Shown here: piece after piece, positions 55,343 through 64,000 of the stretch
Position numbering within the stretch: position 1 is the stretch's first letter
How the letters are laid out: every line of letters begins with the position of its first letter
Source: Chondrinema litorale
GTDB lineage: Bacteria; Bacteroidota; Bacteroidia; Cytophagales; Flammeovirgaceae
Reading direction: 5' to 3'
DNA: 64,000 nucleotides
Assembly (NCBI RefSeq): GCF_026250525.1
Contig: NZ_CP111044.1
Span: 577,077 to 641,076 of the forward strand
Position numbers and translations under genes: made by a program
The notes under the pieces: model-generated
Seen by the model: only the letters and a program-made list of their open reading frames with translations
What the model was told of the DNA's origin: nothing
The model's database searches: none

Positions 55343-56476
55343 TCACTTAACCTCAAACTGTAATTCATGTGCTTCTTGGGGTGTAGGAATTTCCAGTCCG
55401 TTTATCATTTTCTCAATCACTTTTTCAGGCACTTTATATTTTCTATTGTGATTTTGAGCAAGCAACTGTTTATAAGGAACTTCTATATAAACAACCTTTA
55501 TTCTGCCGCCATACTCTGCAAATAAAGAAATCCACTTACTTCTCCTATCTGTGGTGAGATTAGTAGCATTAAAAACAAAAGATTTTCTTGCTCGCATATA
55601 CTCTTTGGCCCTCTCTTTACCAATTTGAATTACCTCTCCATTTTTCTTTTTATCAGTAGGGTCAATGTTATATTCTCTTCTTATTTCATCGAGAGATAAA
55701 ACAGGTAAACCTTTTAGATTTTGGTTTACAAAAGTATCTTTCCCACTTCCTGGTAGTGCACTCATCACAAATACATCAAATTTTAAATCATCAAAAGGCA
55801 CATAATCTGGTGAAGTATTAGACCTATTCAAATACCAATATCTACTATAGTTCGATTCAAACTTTCGAGGCTTACCAAAGCATTTATTTTCTTTACATAA
55901 TTCTATAAATAAGTCAATGCGGAGCAAGATTTCTTTTTGGTCAGTACAAATTCTACCCAACACATCTGCTTTGGCCAAAATGGATAATAGCTTGGTATCT
56001 ACTACCAAACTGGCGCTTATTACTTCTTTAGTAGGATCATGTTTCTCGATCGCCCATAGTGGTAAGCCATGCAACCTTACCAGCTTGGTAATTTGCTCTC
56101 TTATATGAAAATGAGTAATTATATCTTTATACAAGATTTTTCTAGCTGTATACTCTCCCTTTTTGGCATGTTTTGGTGAAACAGTTCTTTGTTTACCATC
56201 AATTATTTCGGTTGTAGTGGTAGAGCGTTTTTCTACATCATGCAACATGGCTGAAGCAAACAAAATATGTTTCTCTTGCTCGTCTAACTCTTGAAATTCT
56301 GGTAAACTGAGCATTGCCTCCACTACCATCTTGGTATGGGTAAAAACATCACCTTCAGCATGCCAAATGGCATCTTGGGGAACATCTTTCATATCTCTAA
56401 ACCAATCAAACTGAGCTTCTAAGGCACTCCAATTTACTGGTTTGTTAACTTCATATATCGGAAACTTCCACATCAT
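55343..56476 (-). CDS. HD-Pnk: HD phosphohydrolase fused to polynucleotide kinase (RNA/DNA end healing)
   Basis: The 377-residue fusion has an N-terminal HD domain (HTKMVVEAML near 47, HD pair at 79-80 in ASAMLHDVEKRS) and a C-terminal P-loop kinase domain. The latter shows PGSGKDTF near 243 and the SxDxxR motif in LSLDEIRREY, NATNLTTDRR and a lid with HNRKYKVP. This two-domain layout matches the bacterial HD-Pnk enzymes that heal broken ends: 5'-OH phosphorylation and 2',3'-cyclic phosphate or 3'-phosphate removal. It overlaps the RNA ligase gene by 4 bases (ATGA), so the ligase is read first. Both steps needed to repair a nucleolytic RNA break are thus on one operon. Confidence 0.9.
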   Translation of the reverse strand: MMWKFPIYEVNKPVNWSALEAQFDWFRDMKDVPQDAIWHAEGDVFTHTKMVVEAMLSLPEFQELDEQEKHILFASAMLHDVEKRSTTTTEIIDGKQRTVSPKHAKKGEYTARKILYKDIITHFHIREQITKLVRLHGLPLWAIEKHDPTKEVISASLVVDTKLLSILAKADVLGRICTDQKEILLRIDLFIELCKENKCFGKPRKFESNYSRYWYLNRSNTSPDYVPFDDLKFDVFVMSALPGSGKDTFVNQNLKGLPVLSLDEIRREYNIDPTDKKKNGEVIQIGKERAKEYMRARKSFVFNATNLTTDRRSKWISLFAEYGGRIKVVYIEVPYKQLLAQNHNRKYKVPEKVIEKMINGLEIPTPQEAHELQFEVK

Positions 56477-57273
56477 ATTCTATCTGTAAATTCATACCCA
56501 AACCATTTATACTTTTCGTAATTTACTAAGCTGGCTGCCTTCCATGTTTTAGACCAGTGCACATCTGTTTTTACATGAGACTTTCTTACTAGCTTAAATA
56601 AACTATCGAATTCATTAGATTCTACAGGTAAAGTGCCACTGTTTGTAAGAAATCCTTCTTTATCTCGTATCACAAATCCTTCTGAACAGTCTTTTCCTGT
56701 TTCTGGATCATAACCTCCTAGTAAACCAGAAGTATTTACACTTTCTCCCCAAGTCATGCCTAAATTTAGTTTTAGCCAATTAGCAAGTACAACATTTTCA
56801 TCTTTATTATCAGTGTAAACTTCTGCTAAATTTGTTACAACAGATATTTCAGGAACAGTAGGGAAATCTAGCATTGCTGCATAAAATTTAACCTCTTCCC
56901 AAGAGAGCCACCGGTCTCCTTCTCTTACTGCAAACACATAAAAATAAGATTCCAAATTTTTATAAGCTATTGAATGAACGCCATACATATTTTCACCAAA
57001 AATTTCCAAATTATTCAAGTCATTCTTAATCAAATTCCATCTTTCCCGCATGGGCTTATCCCACGGATGCTGTGTAGGTGTAGCATGGGAACGAGCAAAT
57101 ACACCATTTTTACTAAAGCAGTTATTTTGCCCATCTAGCTTTTCTGTAAGTACGAGTTCCTTTTTTTGAGCAAAAGCTTTCACATAACCATCGGGCATAA
57201 ACCGATCGTCTGATGTTGTTCCTAAACTAATCTGAGCATGAAGGCTTCTGCAATATTTCCGCGATTCGTTCAC
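56473..57273 (-). CDS. ATP-dependent RNA ligase (Rnl family)
   Basis: The 266-residue protein is a nucleotidyltransferase-type ligase. Motif I is LTEKLDGQNN with adenylated Lys45, followed by ARSHATPTQH (motif Ia-like), GENMYGVHSIAYKNL, motif III near YFYVFAVREGD, motif IV EGFVIRDKEGF and motif V in FKLVRKSH. These match the T4 Rnl2-like/PF09414 ligases, which seal 5'-phosphate and 3'-OH RNA ends. Paired with HD-Pnk it forms a repair operon. No endoribonuclease toxin is visible nearby, so the target RNA damage is not evident from context. Confidence 0.88.
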   Translation of the reverse strand: MNESRKYCRSLHAQISLGTTSDDRFMPDGYVKAFAQKKELVLTEKLDGQNNCFSKNGVFARSHATPTQHPWDKPMRERWNLIKNDLNNLEIFGENMYGVHSIAYKNLESYFYVFAVREGDRWLSWEEVKFYAAMLDFPTVPEISVVTNLAEVYTDNKDENVVLANWLKLNLGMTWGESVNTSGLLGGYDPETGKDCSEGFVIRDKEGFLTNSGTLPVESNEFDSLFKLVRKSHVKTDVHWSKTWKAASLVNYEKYKWFGYEFTDRI

Positions 57274-57662
57274 TTTTGTTTTGTTAATTTTTGCCTAATG
57301 ATAACTACTTATTACTTAAAAAAGTGCAATACTAATTTTTATAAAAACCTATCGCAAATTCTATTTTTTCTTTATAATCAGTCTTAATAAGGCTAAAAAA
57401 TCAATAATTTCTATGGTTATTTATTCAATTATAGAAAAATACATACATCTATATTTAAACTTTCAAATATGAGATATGTACTAGTGTTGTTAATAATTGA
57501 AATGTAAAATTGACTATTAATTTTTAAACATTTTGTTTAGCCGTTCTGAAACAAACCGATACTAAGATACCCATCAAAATTCTATAGAAGGTAATGACTT
57601 AACTTTTTCAGGTTAATAAAACTAATACTAACAAGGAGACACTATTACCAACTAAATTTCTT
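57274..57662. other. Intergenic region between divergent RNA ligase and cytochrome peroxidase genes
   Basis: The 389-bp AT-rich gap should hold two divergent promoters. I do not see a clear TAnnTTTG box on either strand, nor a palindromic operator or an RNA gene. CTAACAAGGAGACAC near 57628-57642 contains AAGGAG but lies 21-26 bases before the next start, so it is not a usual ribosome site. Confidence 0.4.
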
Positions 57663-59009
57663 ATGAAGCATAATTACCTTTTAATTTCAGTATTTCTAAT
57701 CAGTTTAATTTCTTGTAACAATGATCCCGATCAAGTTATTGATAAGGAAGCAGAAGTAGATCAAGAATTAGAACAAACATTAAAGCTAGTTGCCGAAAAT
57801 GGAGAAGTATCTTATTTTAAACTGCCAACAAGTACTGATCTAGATAACATTCCTCAAGATCCTAAAAACCCATTAACAGAAGAAAAAGTAGCTCTTGGCA
57901 AACTATTATACCACGAAACAGGCTTAGCATTAAATGCTATTACAGATGGTGGTAAAAGAACTTATTCTTGTGCTTCTTGTCACCATGCACAGGCAGGATT
58001 TCAAGCAGGAATTAGACAAGGTATTGGCGATGGCGGTATTGGCTTTGGCATTGCAGGTGAAGGCAGAAGCCAGAACAACAATGTGAATGCGGAACAAATT
58101 GATGTTCAGCCAGTTCGTTCACCTTCTACTTTAAACAGTGCTTATCAAGTTGCGCAACTTTGGAATGGTCAGTTTGGAGCTGTTGGCCCAAATGAAGATA
58201 CTGAAGCTCAATGGACAGAAGGCACACCAAAGTTTGCTAATCACCTAGGTTTCGAAGGAGTTGAAACTCAAGCGATTGCCGGATTTGATGTACACCGCTT
58301 AGGTGTAGATACTTCATTGATAATGGACACAGATTATAAAGCTATGTTCGATGAGGCATTTCCAGAAGTTGATAAAAATAAAAGATATGGCAAAGAGCAG
58401 ATTGGTCTTGCAATGGCTGCTTATGAACGTACTTTATTAGCAAACGAAGCTCCTTGGCAAAGGTATTTAAATGGTGAACAAAGCGCTTTAACGCAAGAGC
58501 AAAAATTAGGCGCCATTCTCTTTTTTGGTAAAGCAAATTGTGTTTCTTGCCATAATGGTCCTGCGCTTAATAGTATGGAATTTTATGCACTTGGTATGGG
58601 CGATTTAACTGGAGATAATGTATTTAGATTTACAGTAGACGATCCTGCTCACAAAGGAAGAGCAAGTTTTACTGGTAATTCTGAAGATGATTATAAGTTT
58701 AAAGTTCCTCAATTATACAACCTAAAAGATTCACCATTTTACGGTCATGGTGGCACATTTAATACTGTAAAAGAAGTTGTAACATATAAAAACGAAGCTG
58801 TTATAGAAAACACTAATGTGCCAAACACTCAATTAGCATTAGAATTTGTACCACTTGAGCTTAATGAAGAAGAAATTGATCAATTGACAGATTTTATTGA
58901 AAACGGCTTGTATGATCCAAGTTTGCTTCGATACTTACCAGATCATTTACCATCTAATTTAAATTTCCCAAATAACGACAGCCAATCTCAAGTTGATCTA
59001 AGTTTTTAA
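57663..59009 (+). CDS. Di-haem cytochrome c peroxidase (MauG/CcpA family) lipoprotein
   Basis: The 448-residue protein has lipobox SLISC near residue 18. Two c-type haem motifs are present: CASCHH near 103 and CVSCHNG near 293. Conserved family features are LGKLLYHETGLALNAITDGG, the segment GRSQNNNVNAEQIDVQPVRS, and FKVPQLYNLKDSPFYGHGG near 350. These periplasmic or surface enzymes reduce hydrogen peroxide or carry out oxidations with long-range electron transfer. It is a single gene with a terminator immediately after it. The exact role, detoxification or a specific oxidation, cannot be read from context. Confidence 0.92.
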   Translation: MKHNYLLISVFLISLISCNNDPDQVIDKEAEVDQELEQTLKLVAENGEVSYFKLPTSTDLDNIPQDPKNPLTEEKVALGKLLYHETGLALNAITDGGKRTYSCASCHHAQAGFQAGIRQGIGDGGIGFGIAGEGRSQNNNVNAEQIDVQPVRSPSTLNSAYQVAQLWNGQFGAVGPNEDTEAQWTEGTPKFANHLGFEGVETQAIAGFDVHRLGVDTSLIMDTDYKAMFDEAFPEVDKNKRYGKEQIGLAMAAYERTLLANEAPWQRYLNGEQSALTQEQKLGAILFFGKANCVSCHNGPALNSMEFYALGMGDLTGDNVFRFTVDDPAHKGRASFTGNSEDDYKFKVPQLYNLKDSPFYGHGGTFNTVKEVVTYKNEAVIENTNVPNTQLALEFVPLELNEEEIDQLTDFIENGLYDPSLLRYLPDHLPSNLNFPNNDSQSQVDLSF

Positions 59010-59015
59010 TTTTAT

Positions 59016-59043
59016 AAATGCCCTAAAGTTTAGGGCATTTTTT
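59016..59043 (+). terminator. Rho-independent terminator after the di-haem peroxidase gene
   Basis: AAATGCCCTAAA (59016-59027) pairs with TTTAGGGCATTT (59029-59040) and T-rich bases follow. It lies 7 bp after the stop codon. Confidence 0.9.
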
Positions 59044-59136
59044 CTATCATTATATCTCATTGAGATACACTCGTAATACAAAAATGCTTGCAGCATCAAT
59101 TCGATTTGTACCGTAATAGAAATAGATCTGTACGAT

Positions 59137-59502
59137 ATGAAAAGAATTATAGCTATTAGTTTTTCTACACTTTTATTAATTGCAGGCTGCTCCGAAGATG
59201 AAATTACAATTACTCATGAAGACCTTTTGGGCACTTGGATTTCAGTAGACAAAAGTGATACAATTCAATTTACAACTGAAATTGATTTCTATAAATCCAG
59301 CAAGACGATGGATTACGATCATTATATTTATCAAATATTGAAAGATTCACTTCAAATCGGATATAATGGAAAAATGTTTGTGCTAGTTTATCCAACCAAA
59401 CATCAATTTCAAATAGATAGAGATAAGTTATTGATTGATTTTAGCCAAGTTGAATGTTTTGGATTCGAAAATGAGAAAATAACCTATATAAAAGAAGACT
59501 AA
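59137..59502 (+). CDS. Small lipoprotein, lipocalin-like
   Basis: This 121-residue lipoprotein has signal SFSTLLLIAGC with lipidated Cys near 18, followed by an acidic SEDE, as for surface-exposed Bacteroidota lipoproteins. The mature part begins LLGTWISVDKSDTIQFTTEI, a GxW strand typical of lipocalin-like domains, and is mainly beta by pattern. No family beyond this is recognised. The broken esterase gene starts 37 bp downstream on the same strand. Confidence 0.75.
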   Translation: MKRIIAISFSTLLLIAGCSEDEITITHEDLLGTWISVDKSDTIQFTTEIDFYKSSKTMDYDHYIYQILKDSLQIGYNGKMFVLVYPTKHQFQIDRDKLLIDFSQVECFGFENEKITYIKED

Positions 59503-59539
59503 AATTTAAATTAGCAAAGTCGCTACAACAAATCAGTAA

Positions 59540-61062
59540 ATGAAGTACATTTTTTTAATCTACTTTTTAATTTTTTCAAATGATATTGCTTTTGGTTTAA
59601 CGGAAACCTCAAATCTAAAAATAGTAAATTTTCAGTCTGAAATTAATGATGGGACTTATCAATTATACATTCGTAGTCCTTCAAAGATTTCAAAAACAGA
59701 AAAGAGCTCGGCCATTTTACTATTAGATGCCAATTACTATCATAGAACTTTTACTAATATATAATAGGTATCGGTTATTTGCCCAATCCCATAAACGATA
59801 CTTTGTTTATGAAGGACTTTACTCCTACTGCTGTTAATGGTTTCCCAAATTCTGGAAAAGCTCATGAATTTAAAAAAGTATTAGAGCAAGAAATTATCCC
59901 TTACATTATTAATGAGTTAAATGTAAATCAATCCAACATTTCTATAGTGGGTCATCATTATAGTGCTTTGTTTTTAACATGGTTGCTTACTCAAAATACT
60001 GGCTTTCAATTTTCTAATTATGTAATCTGTAGTCCAGTTTTAACATTGAATGAGGGCTTTAAAAACTTTCAGTTTGACAAAAAAAATACTGGTATTTACC
60101 TGAGTTCAGGAGCGGGTAAAATTATTTATATTGATGAACCTGAACTAAATAAATCGAGATTCGATATTTTAAATAAAGAATTGATTGAATACATAAGTGA
60201 ATCTAAACAATTGGAAAGCAATTTCTATCCTTCTAAACTGAGATATAACGATTTATATCTTGGCTTTTGCAATGGAGTTAATTTCATCAACAGGCACATA
60301 GAGAAATCAATAATTGATGAAGGTAAGTCTTATACAAACAACTTAAAACCAATAAATGAATCAGCCATTTTTATTGATCATTTAACCGATAAAAACACTT
60401 CATTTGAATATGAAATCTCTATTTTTTCACCTGATAATAAATCGAAAGACAAACTACCTGTAATTGTAATTCTAGATGCAGACTTTAACTATACTGAATT
60501 ATTAAATACTGCTCAGAAGTTAATAGATGAAGGAAAAATGTCAAAAAGTTTGATTGTTGGTGTAGGCTATGGCACTACAATTATTGGAAGAGGAAATAAC
60601 AGAAACCGTGATTTTTTACCTAACAAAGTGAATAGTATGGAATCTGGCAATGGGAAACAATATGCAGGTTTTCTCAACACGCAATTAATATCTTATTTGG
60701 AAAAGAACTATTCAATCTCAAATCAATTTACGCTGCACGGACATAGCTATGGAGGATTATTTCTAGCTTATTTGCTGTCAAAAGAAAATATCAACTATGA
60801 AAATTTAATTATTTCTAGTCCGGCAATTTGGCAAGATAAATCTGTATTAAAGAAATTGAAATTATATGATAACCCGATTACCCAGAAAATATATCTTGCA
60901 AGTGGCCAAATACACGACAACGATAAAGACACAAAGCGGTTAGATAAAGTTTTGAAAAAGAAGACGACAAGCCTCTCAACAAAACTATATCCTAATGCTT
61001 CACACCTCACAGTTATATCAGAAGCTTTTGAAGACGGTTTGATGTATTTAATCGAAAAATGA
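59540..61062 (+). pseudogene. Tandem esterase (Esterase D/PF00756-like) gene, frameshifted in first domain
   Basis: A signal peptide (FLIYFLIFSNDIAFG) starts at 59540, and the frame stops at 59764 after LLLDANYYHRTFTNI. The protein continues in another frame from IIGIGYLPNPINDTLFM (about 59760) to 61062. Two alpha/beta-hydrolase units follow one another. In the second, VILDADFNYTELLNTAQKLI runs to LIVGVGYGT, and this shows that about 17 codons are missing at the break in the first. Unit 1 has GHHYSA where unit 2 has the nucleophile motif GHSYGG, so unit 1 was already catalytically dead. Unit 2 keeps Ser and the late His (NASHLTV). No ATG is obvious after the break. Confidence 0.7.
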
Positions 61063-61065
61063 TAT

Positions 61066-61098
61066 TACCTTCCCAATAATTAAATCATCAGGAAGGTA
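61066..61098. repeat. Inverted repeat between convergent genes
   Basis: TACCTTCC (61066-61073) pairs with GGAAGGTA (61091-61098) across a 17-base loop, between convergent stops at 61062 and 61118. It may act as a weak bidirectional terminator; T-runs are poor. Confidence 0.4.
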
Positions 61099-61117
61099 GA
61101 TTATAGTTGAATATCAC

Positions 61118-62800
61118 TTATTGCCAAGTCGCTCTGGCTTCGCGATCTGGATCGTTCATTAACTCGCATTCATCATTTAAGACCATTACTTCACCTTCTT
61201 TGGCTGTGTACTTATCCCATTCAGGTAAACCACCTCCATTAGGATTGCCCGTTTTCATAAACTGAATCAATGAACTAGACATCTTATCTGCTAATTTTCT
61301 CGGTCTAGCTCCTCCACCTGTGTGAGTAAGCATTAAATCTGTATTGTTAAACCAGAAACAAATATCTAAGCAATGGAAAGCACGCATACGACCATTATAC
61401 AAATTAGGTTCCCAACCAAACCAAGCTACATAAACTGGTGCGTTTTGCTGTAGTTTGGCATTGGCAGTATTTACAACACCATTTCTATTACTAGAGACTA
61501 AAGTCATAATTTCAATTGGCTTTGCATCTGGAAAAATATTGGCGTACGCCTGATATACTTCCGGAGCTTTTTCTCCTAGTCCACCCATAAAACCAGCTCT
61601 TTCTTTTAAGAAGTCAATGGCCTTTTCTTCTGAAATGTTTTCCATTTCGGGACTAGTTCTAGACATTCCCCATTCGTGAAAAGTACTGCAAATTAGCATT
61701 GGTACATCTGTTGCCGTTCCACCATTATCTGAGAAAAATACTTCTCTTGGCAGATTGATACCATCTGCTACTGGCCCAAATCCACCTCTAAACATACTTT
61801 CACCACCTGTTTCTTCTCTAAGTTTAGCTTCTGCCTTATAAGATACGTCTAGATATCTTTGCCAAGGCATTTCTTGCAACTTATTCATCTCTGCCGGACT
61901 TAAACCAGCTTCCCTCAATACATATTCTCCCAACTTTTGAGAGTAAGATTGATCTATGGCTTGGGTGGTAGAACCACTTAAAGGCACCATTTTATGAAAC
62001 AATCCTTTAGTTTGAGGCATAGCTCCCAAAATACATACTTTAGCTCCACCTCCAGACTGACCCATAATCGTCACATTAGCAGGATCACCACCAAAGTTTT
62101 CAATATTTTCTTTTACCCACACAAGTGCAGCTACCATATCTAATGCTCCCACATTGCCAGAGTGCTTAAATTTTTCTCCACCAACTGCAGAAAGATCAGT
62201 AAAACCAATTGGGCCTAATCTATGATTAATAGAAACAAATACTATATCACCTTTTCTACTTAGGTTTTCTCCATCATAACCATCTTGCTCAATGCCATTA
62301 CCATTTCTGTAACCCCCACCATGTAACCAAACTAACACAGGTCTTTTTTTACTATCAGCTATTGAAGGAGTCCAAACATTTAATTTGAGGCAATCTTCAC
62401 TCACATCATCGTAATTCCAATGATCTGCAAAAGAGTAATGCGCATTTGCATAGCGATTTTCCATTTGCTGAGGAGCTGTATTACCCCACCATAAAGCCGG
62501 TTTTGTATCTGTCCAAGGTTCTGGTTTTTGAGGTGGCATAAATCTATTTTTCCCACTCGTATCTGCACCATAAGGAATGCCTCTAAACTGTAAAATATCT
62601 CTTAGCTTAAATCCTTGTACTTTGCCATATACTGTTTTGGCAATTGCAATATCATCTCCTATAAATAATAATTGCTCATCTCCTGCTTCGTTGGAAGGCT
62701 TGTTTTTAATAAAACTTGGAATCGGAGAAGCTGCTGTTATACCTAAACCTGCTACACCAGCAGTAATAGTATGAAAAAAATTTCTTCTGTTGGTTTTCAT
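61118..62800 (-). CDS. Type-B carboxylesterase (para-nitrobenzyl esterase-like), Tat-type signal
   Basis: The 560-residue protein starts MKTNRRNFFHTITAGVAGLG, a twin-arginine signal (RRNFF), so it is probably exported folded. Family motifs are the early EDCLKLNVWTP, oxyanion LVWLHGGGYRNGNG near 155, the nucleophile elbow IMGQSGGGAKV near 248 and the catalytic His region AFHCLDICFWFNN near 475. These enzymes hydrolyse esters of varied substrates. The ATG at 62800 is preceded by about 110 bp of AT-rich leader and then the left end of the IS element, which points away from this gene. Confidence 0.92.
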   Translation of the reverse strand: MKTNRRNFFHTITAGVAGLGITAASPIPSFIKNKPSNEAGDEQLLFIGDDIAIAKTVYGKVQGFKLRDILQFRGIPYGADTSGKNRFMPPQKPEPWTDTKPALWWGNTAPQQMENRYANAHYSFADHWNYDDVSEDCLKLNVWTPSIADSKKRPVLVWLHGGGYRNGNGIEQDGYDGENLSRKGDIVFVSINHRLGPIGFTDLSAVGGEKFKHSGNVGALDMVAALVWVKENIENFGGDPANVTIMGQSGGGAKVCILGAMPQTKGLFHKMVPLSGSTTQAIDQSYSQKLGEYVLREAGLSPAEMNKLQEMPWQRYLDVSYKAEAKLREETGGESMFRGGFGPVADGINLPREVFFSDNGGTATDVPMLICSTFHEWGMSRTSPEMENISEEKAIDFLKERAGFMGGLGEKAPEVYQAYANIFPDAKPIEIMTLVSSNRNGVVNTANAKLQQNAPVYVAWFGWEPNLYNGRMRAFHCLDICFWFNNTDLMLTHTGGGARPRKLADKMSSSLIQFMKTGNPNGGGLPEWDKYTAKEGEVMVLNDECELMNDPDREARATWQ

Positions 62801-62909
62801 AATTTGATAGTTAAAATTTCATTTTCAAAATTTAAATAATTAGAGATCTAGTTTTTGCATATATGCTTTAGGTCTTGCACATCGACTATTAAAAGCATAC
62901 TTAATATAA

Positions 62910-64000
62910 TTAGGACTTACGCAATATTAAATTTCTCTAGCAAAAATGCTCAAAATTTGAGAGATTGTTTTTTTTAATACTAATTTATATGGATAAATCT
63001 CTGTACATATCATATCTTCTCCATACTCACGGGAATTATACCTGTACCCACATGGCAGCCCATTCTATGGATGTCAGTCATGACCAAGTCACACGTTTTC
63101 TAGCCCATTCTAAATTTACCTCTTCCGACCTGTGGGATATTGTCAAGGGCCATCTCCAAGATAGCCCAGACTCATTTATCCTTGTCGATGACAGTGTTCA
63201 GGCAAAGAGGTATTCCCGGTATATAGAATTGGCCAAAAGGCAGTACTCAGGCAATGAGCATGGCCTAGTCAATGGGATCAATCTGGTAAACATGGTACAC
63301 AGCAATGGCATTGATGGGGATTACTATCCTATCGATTACCGAATCTACCACCCAGAAACGGATAAGAAGACCAAGAATGACCATTTCCAGGAGATGTTCA
63401 CCCGAATGACCATGCGTAAAGACCTGAAAGCCAAAAAGATACTTTTTGACAGCTGGTATGCTTCCATGGACAACCTTAAGCTTGTGCACAGAAGCGGCTG
63501 GACATTCTTCACTACCCTGAAGAGCAACCGCCAAGTCAGCCTATCCAGAGACACAGGGATGCAGGCTGTGGGCACAGTCGAGCTTTCCGGTAGGCAACTG
63601 CTGGAAGGCGTACAGGTCAAACTCAAAAAATACCCTTACCCCGTCAAATTATTCAAGATAGTCTCCCTAAACGGGGACATTGAATGGGTGATCACAAATG
63701 ATCTATCGGACAGGATGAATGTATTTGAGGCCGAAAACGAATCCCAGATCAGATGGCAGATTGAGCAGTTCCACAGGGAATACAAACAGCTTACAGGCTC
63801 TGAGAAGTGCCAATGCCGAAAGGCAATCTCCCAGAGGAACCATCTAGCTTGCTGCTACCAGGCTTGGATAGGGCTGAAACTCCTTGCAAAACAGTTGAAA
63901 ACAACACTCTATCAAATCAAAGTACTTCCGTTCAGCAACTATCTTAAACAGATTCTTGCTAATCCTATTATCATTTTTAACTTAAATGCGTAAGTCCTAA
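62910..64000 (+). mobile_element. Complete insertion sequence, IS701-like, 1091 bp
   Basis: Terminal inverted repeats TTAGGACTTACGCA (62910-62923) and TGCGTAAGTCCTAA (63987-64000) match perfectly over 14 bp. A single transposase gene fills the element, and its stop codon lies in the right repeat. The interior is visibly richer in G and C (for example ggccatctccaagatagccc) than the host DNA, which suggests recent arrival. The target duplication cannot be checked because the right flank is outside the window. It inserted upstream of the carboxylesterase gene. Confidence 0.88.
62989..63993 (+). CDS. IS701-family-like DDE transposase
   Basis: The protein has 334 residues from ATG 62989 (MDKSLYISYLLHTHGNYTCT); the open frame begins 24 bases earlier with a less likely ATG. 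DDE-type residues are visible: FILVDDSVQAKRYSR near 60, KILFDSWYASMDNLKLVHR near 145, and the Glu in RWQIEQFHREYKQLTG near 255. These match IS701-like transposases (DDE superfamily endonuclease). Length is normal and the frame is intact, so the element may be active. The TAA stop (63991-63993) lies within the right terminal repeat. Confidence 0.88.
   Translation: MDKSLYISYLLHTHGNYTCTHMAAHSMDVSHDQVTRFLAHSKFTSSDLWDIVKGHLQDSPDSFILVDDSVQAKRYSRYIELAKRQYSGNEHGLVNGINLVNMVHSNGIDGDYYPIDYRIYHPETDKKTKNDHFQEMFTRMTMRKDLKAKKILFDSWYASMDNLKLVHRSGWTFFTTLKSNRQVSLSRDTGMQAVGTVELSGRQLLEGVQVKLKKYPYPVKLFKIVSLNGDIEWVITNDLSDRMNVFEAENESQIRWQIEQFHREYKQLTGSEKCQCRKAISQRNHLACCYQAWIGLKLLAKQLKTTLYQIKVLPFSNYLKQILANPIIIFNLNA

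Noticed and set aside
59779..61062. Independent esterase gene starting at 59779
   Set aside because: The frame begins with TTG inside a hydrolase strand, and the signal and first strand are encoded in the other frame upstream, so it is the rest of a broken gene.

Overview
This AT-rich window looks like a chromosomal segment of a Bacteroidota bacterium. It is most likely a large-genome member of the Cytophagales (Flammeovirga/Flexithrix-like). The support is a SusC/SusD pair preceded by an ECF sigma factor and a FecR anti-sigma, a PadR plus prefixed FtsX-type permease operon, several promoters with the Bacteroidota -7 element TAnnTTTG, many lipoproteins, and NarL/HisKA_3 two-component pairs. 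No tRNA, rRNA, CRISPR array or prophage is visible. One complete insertion sequence closes the right edge.

Layout. 1-4.5 kb: the end of a YCII protein coupled to an ECF42-type sigma factor, then a PadR-permease operon. 4.5-7.3 kb: a membrane dipeptidase and an ArsR/SRPBCC operon whose third gene is frameshifted. 7.3-10.8 kb: a two-component system followed by a secreted GPAAKN-repeat protein and an orphan chemoreceptor-like sensor module. 11-19.4 kb: an animal-kidney-type glutaminase with ankyrin repeats, two acyl-CoA synthetases, two small proteins, and a hydrolase/cyclase-like/AraC fusion regulator. 19.7-26.5 kb: KatG, ExbD, a MarR-isochorismatase-MFS operon with a perfect palindromic operator, and a serine hydrolase. 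26.5-38.8 kb: eight genes on one strand (two related subtilases, an animal-type haem peroxidase, a sugar-lactone-oxidase-like flavoenzyme, two uncharacterised proteins and a two-component pair). The subtilases, peroxidase, flavoenzyme and two uncharacterised proteins all lack a signal peptide. 39-46 kb: a SusCD uptake locus with its ECF/FecR pair and a candidate antisense RNA. 46.6-51.6 kb: GNAT, a NUDIX-type regulator with a palindromic operator, and a giant ThuA/sugar-dehydrogenase/cytochrome c lipoprotein. 51.7-55.3 kb: orphan genes, a broken WG-repeat lipoprotein and an MtfA-like peptidase with a SEC-C tail. 55.3-57.3 kb: an RNA-repair pair (RNA ligase and HD-Pnk). 57.6-62.8 kb: a di-haem peroxidase, a small lipoprotein, a broken double esterase and a carboxylesterase. 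62.9-64 kb: an IS701-like element.

The best leads are these. (1) Two matching four-site CCG arrays lie at identical distance from TAnnTTTG boxes, upstream of the two acyl-CoA synthetase genes and next to the AraC-fusion regulator. This is a candidate fatty-acid regulon. (2) The signal-less subtilase/peroxidase/flavoenzyme cluster with its own two-component system is the best candidate for an undescribed system. (3) Two stem-loops and a U-tract lie antisense to the susC leader. Gene functions come from recognising family motifs in the translations; no search was run.
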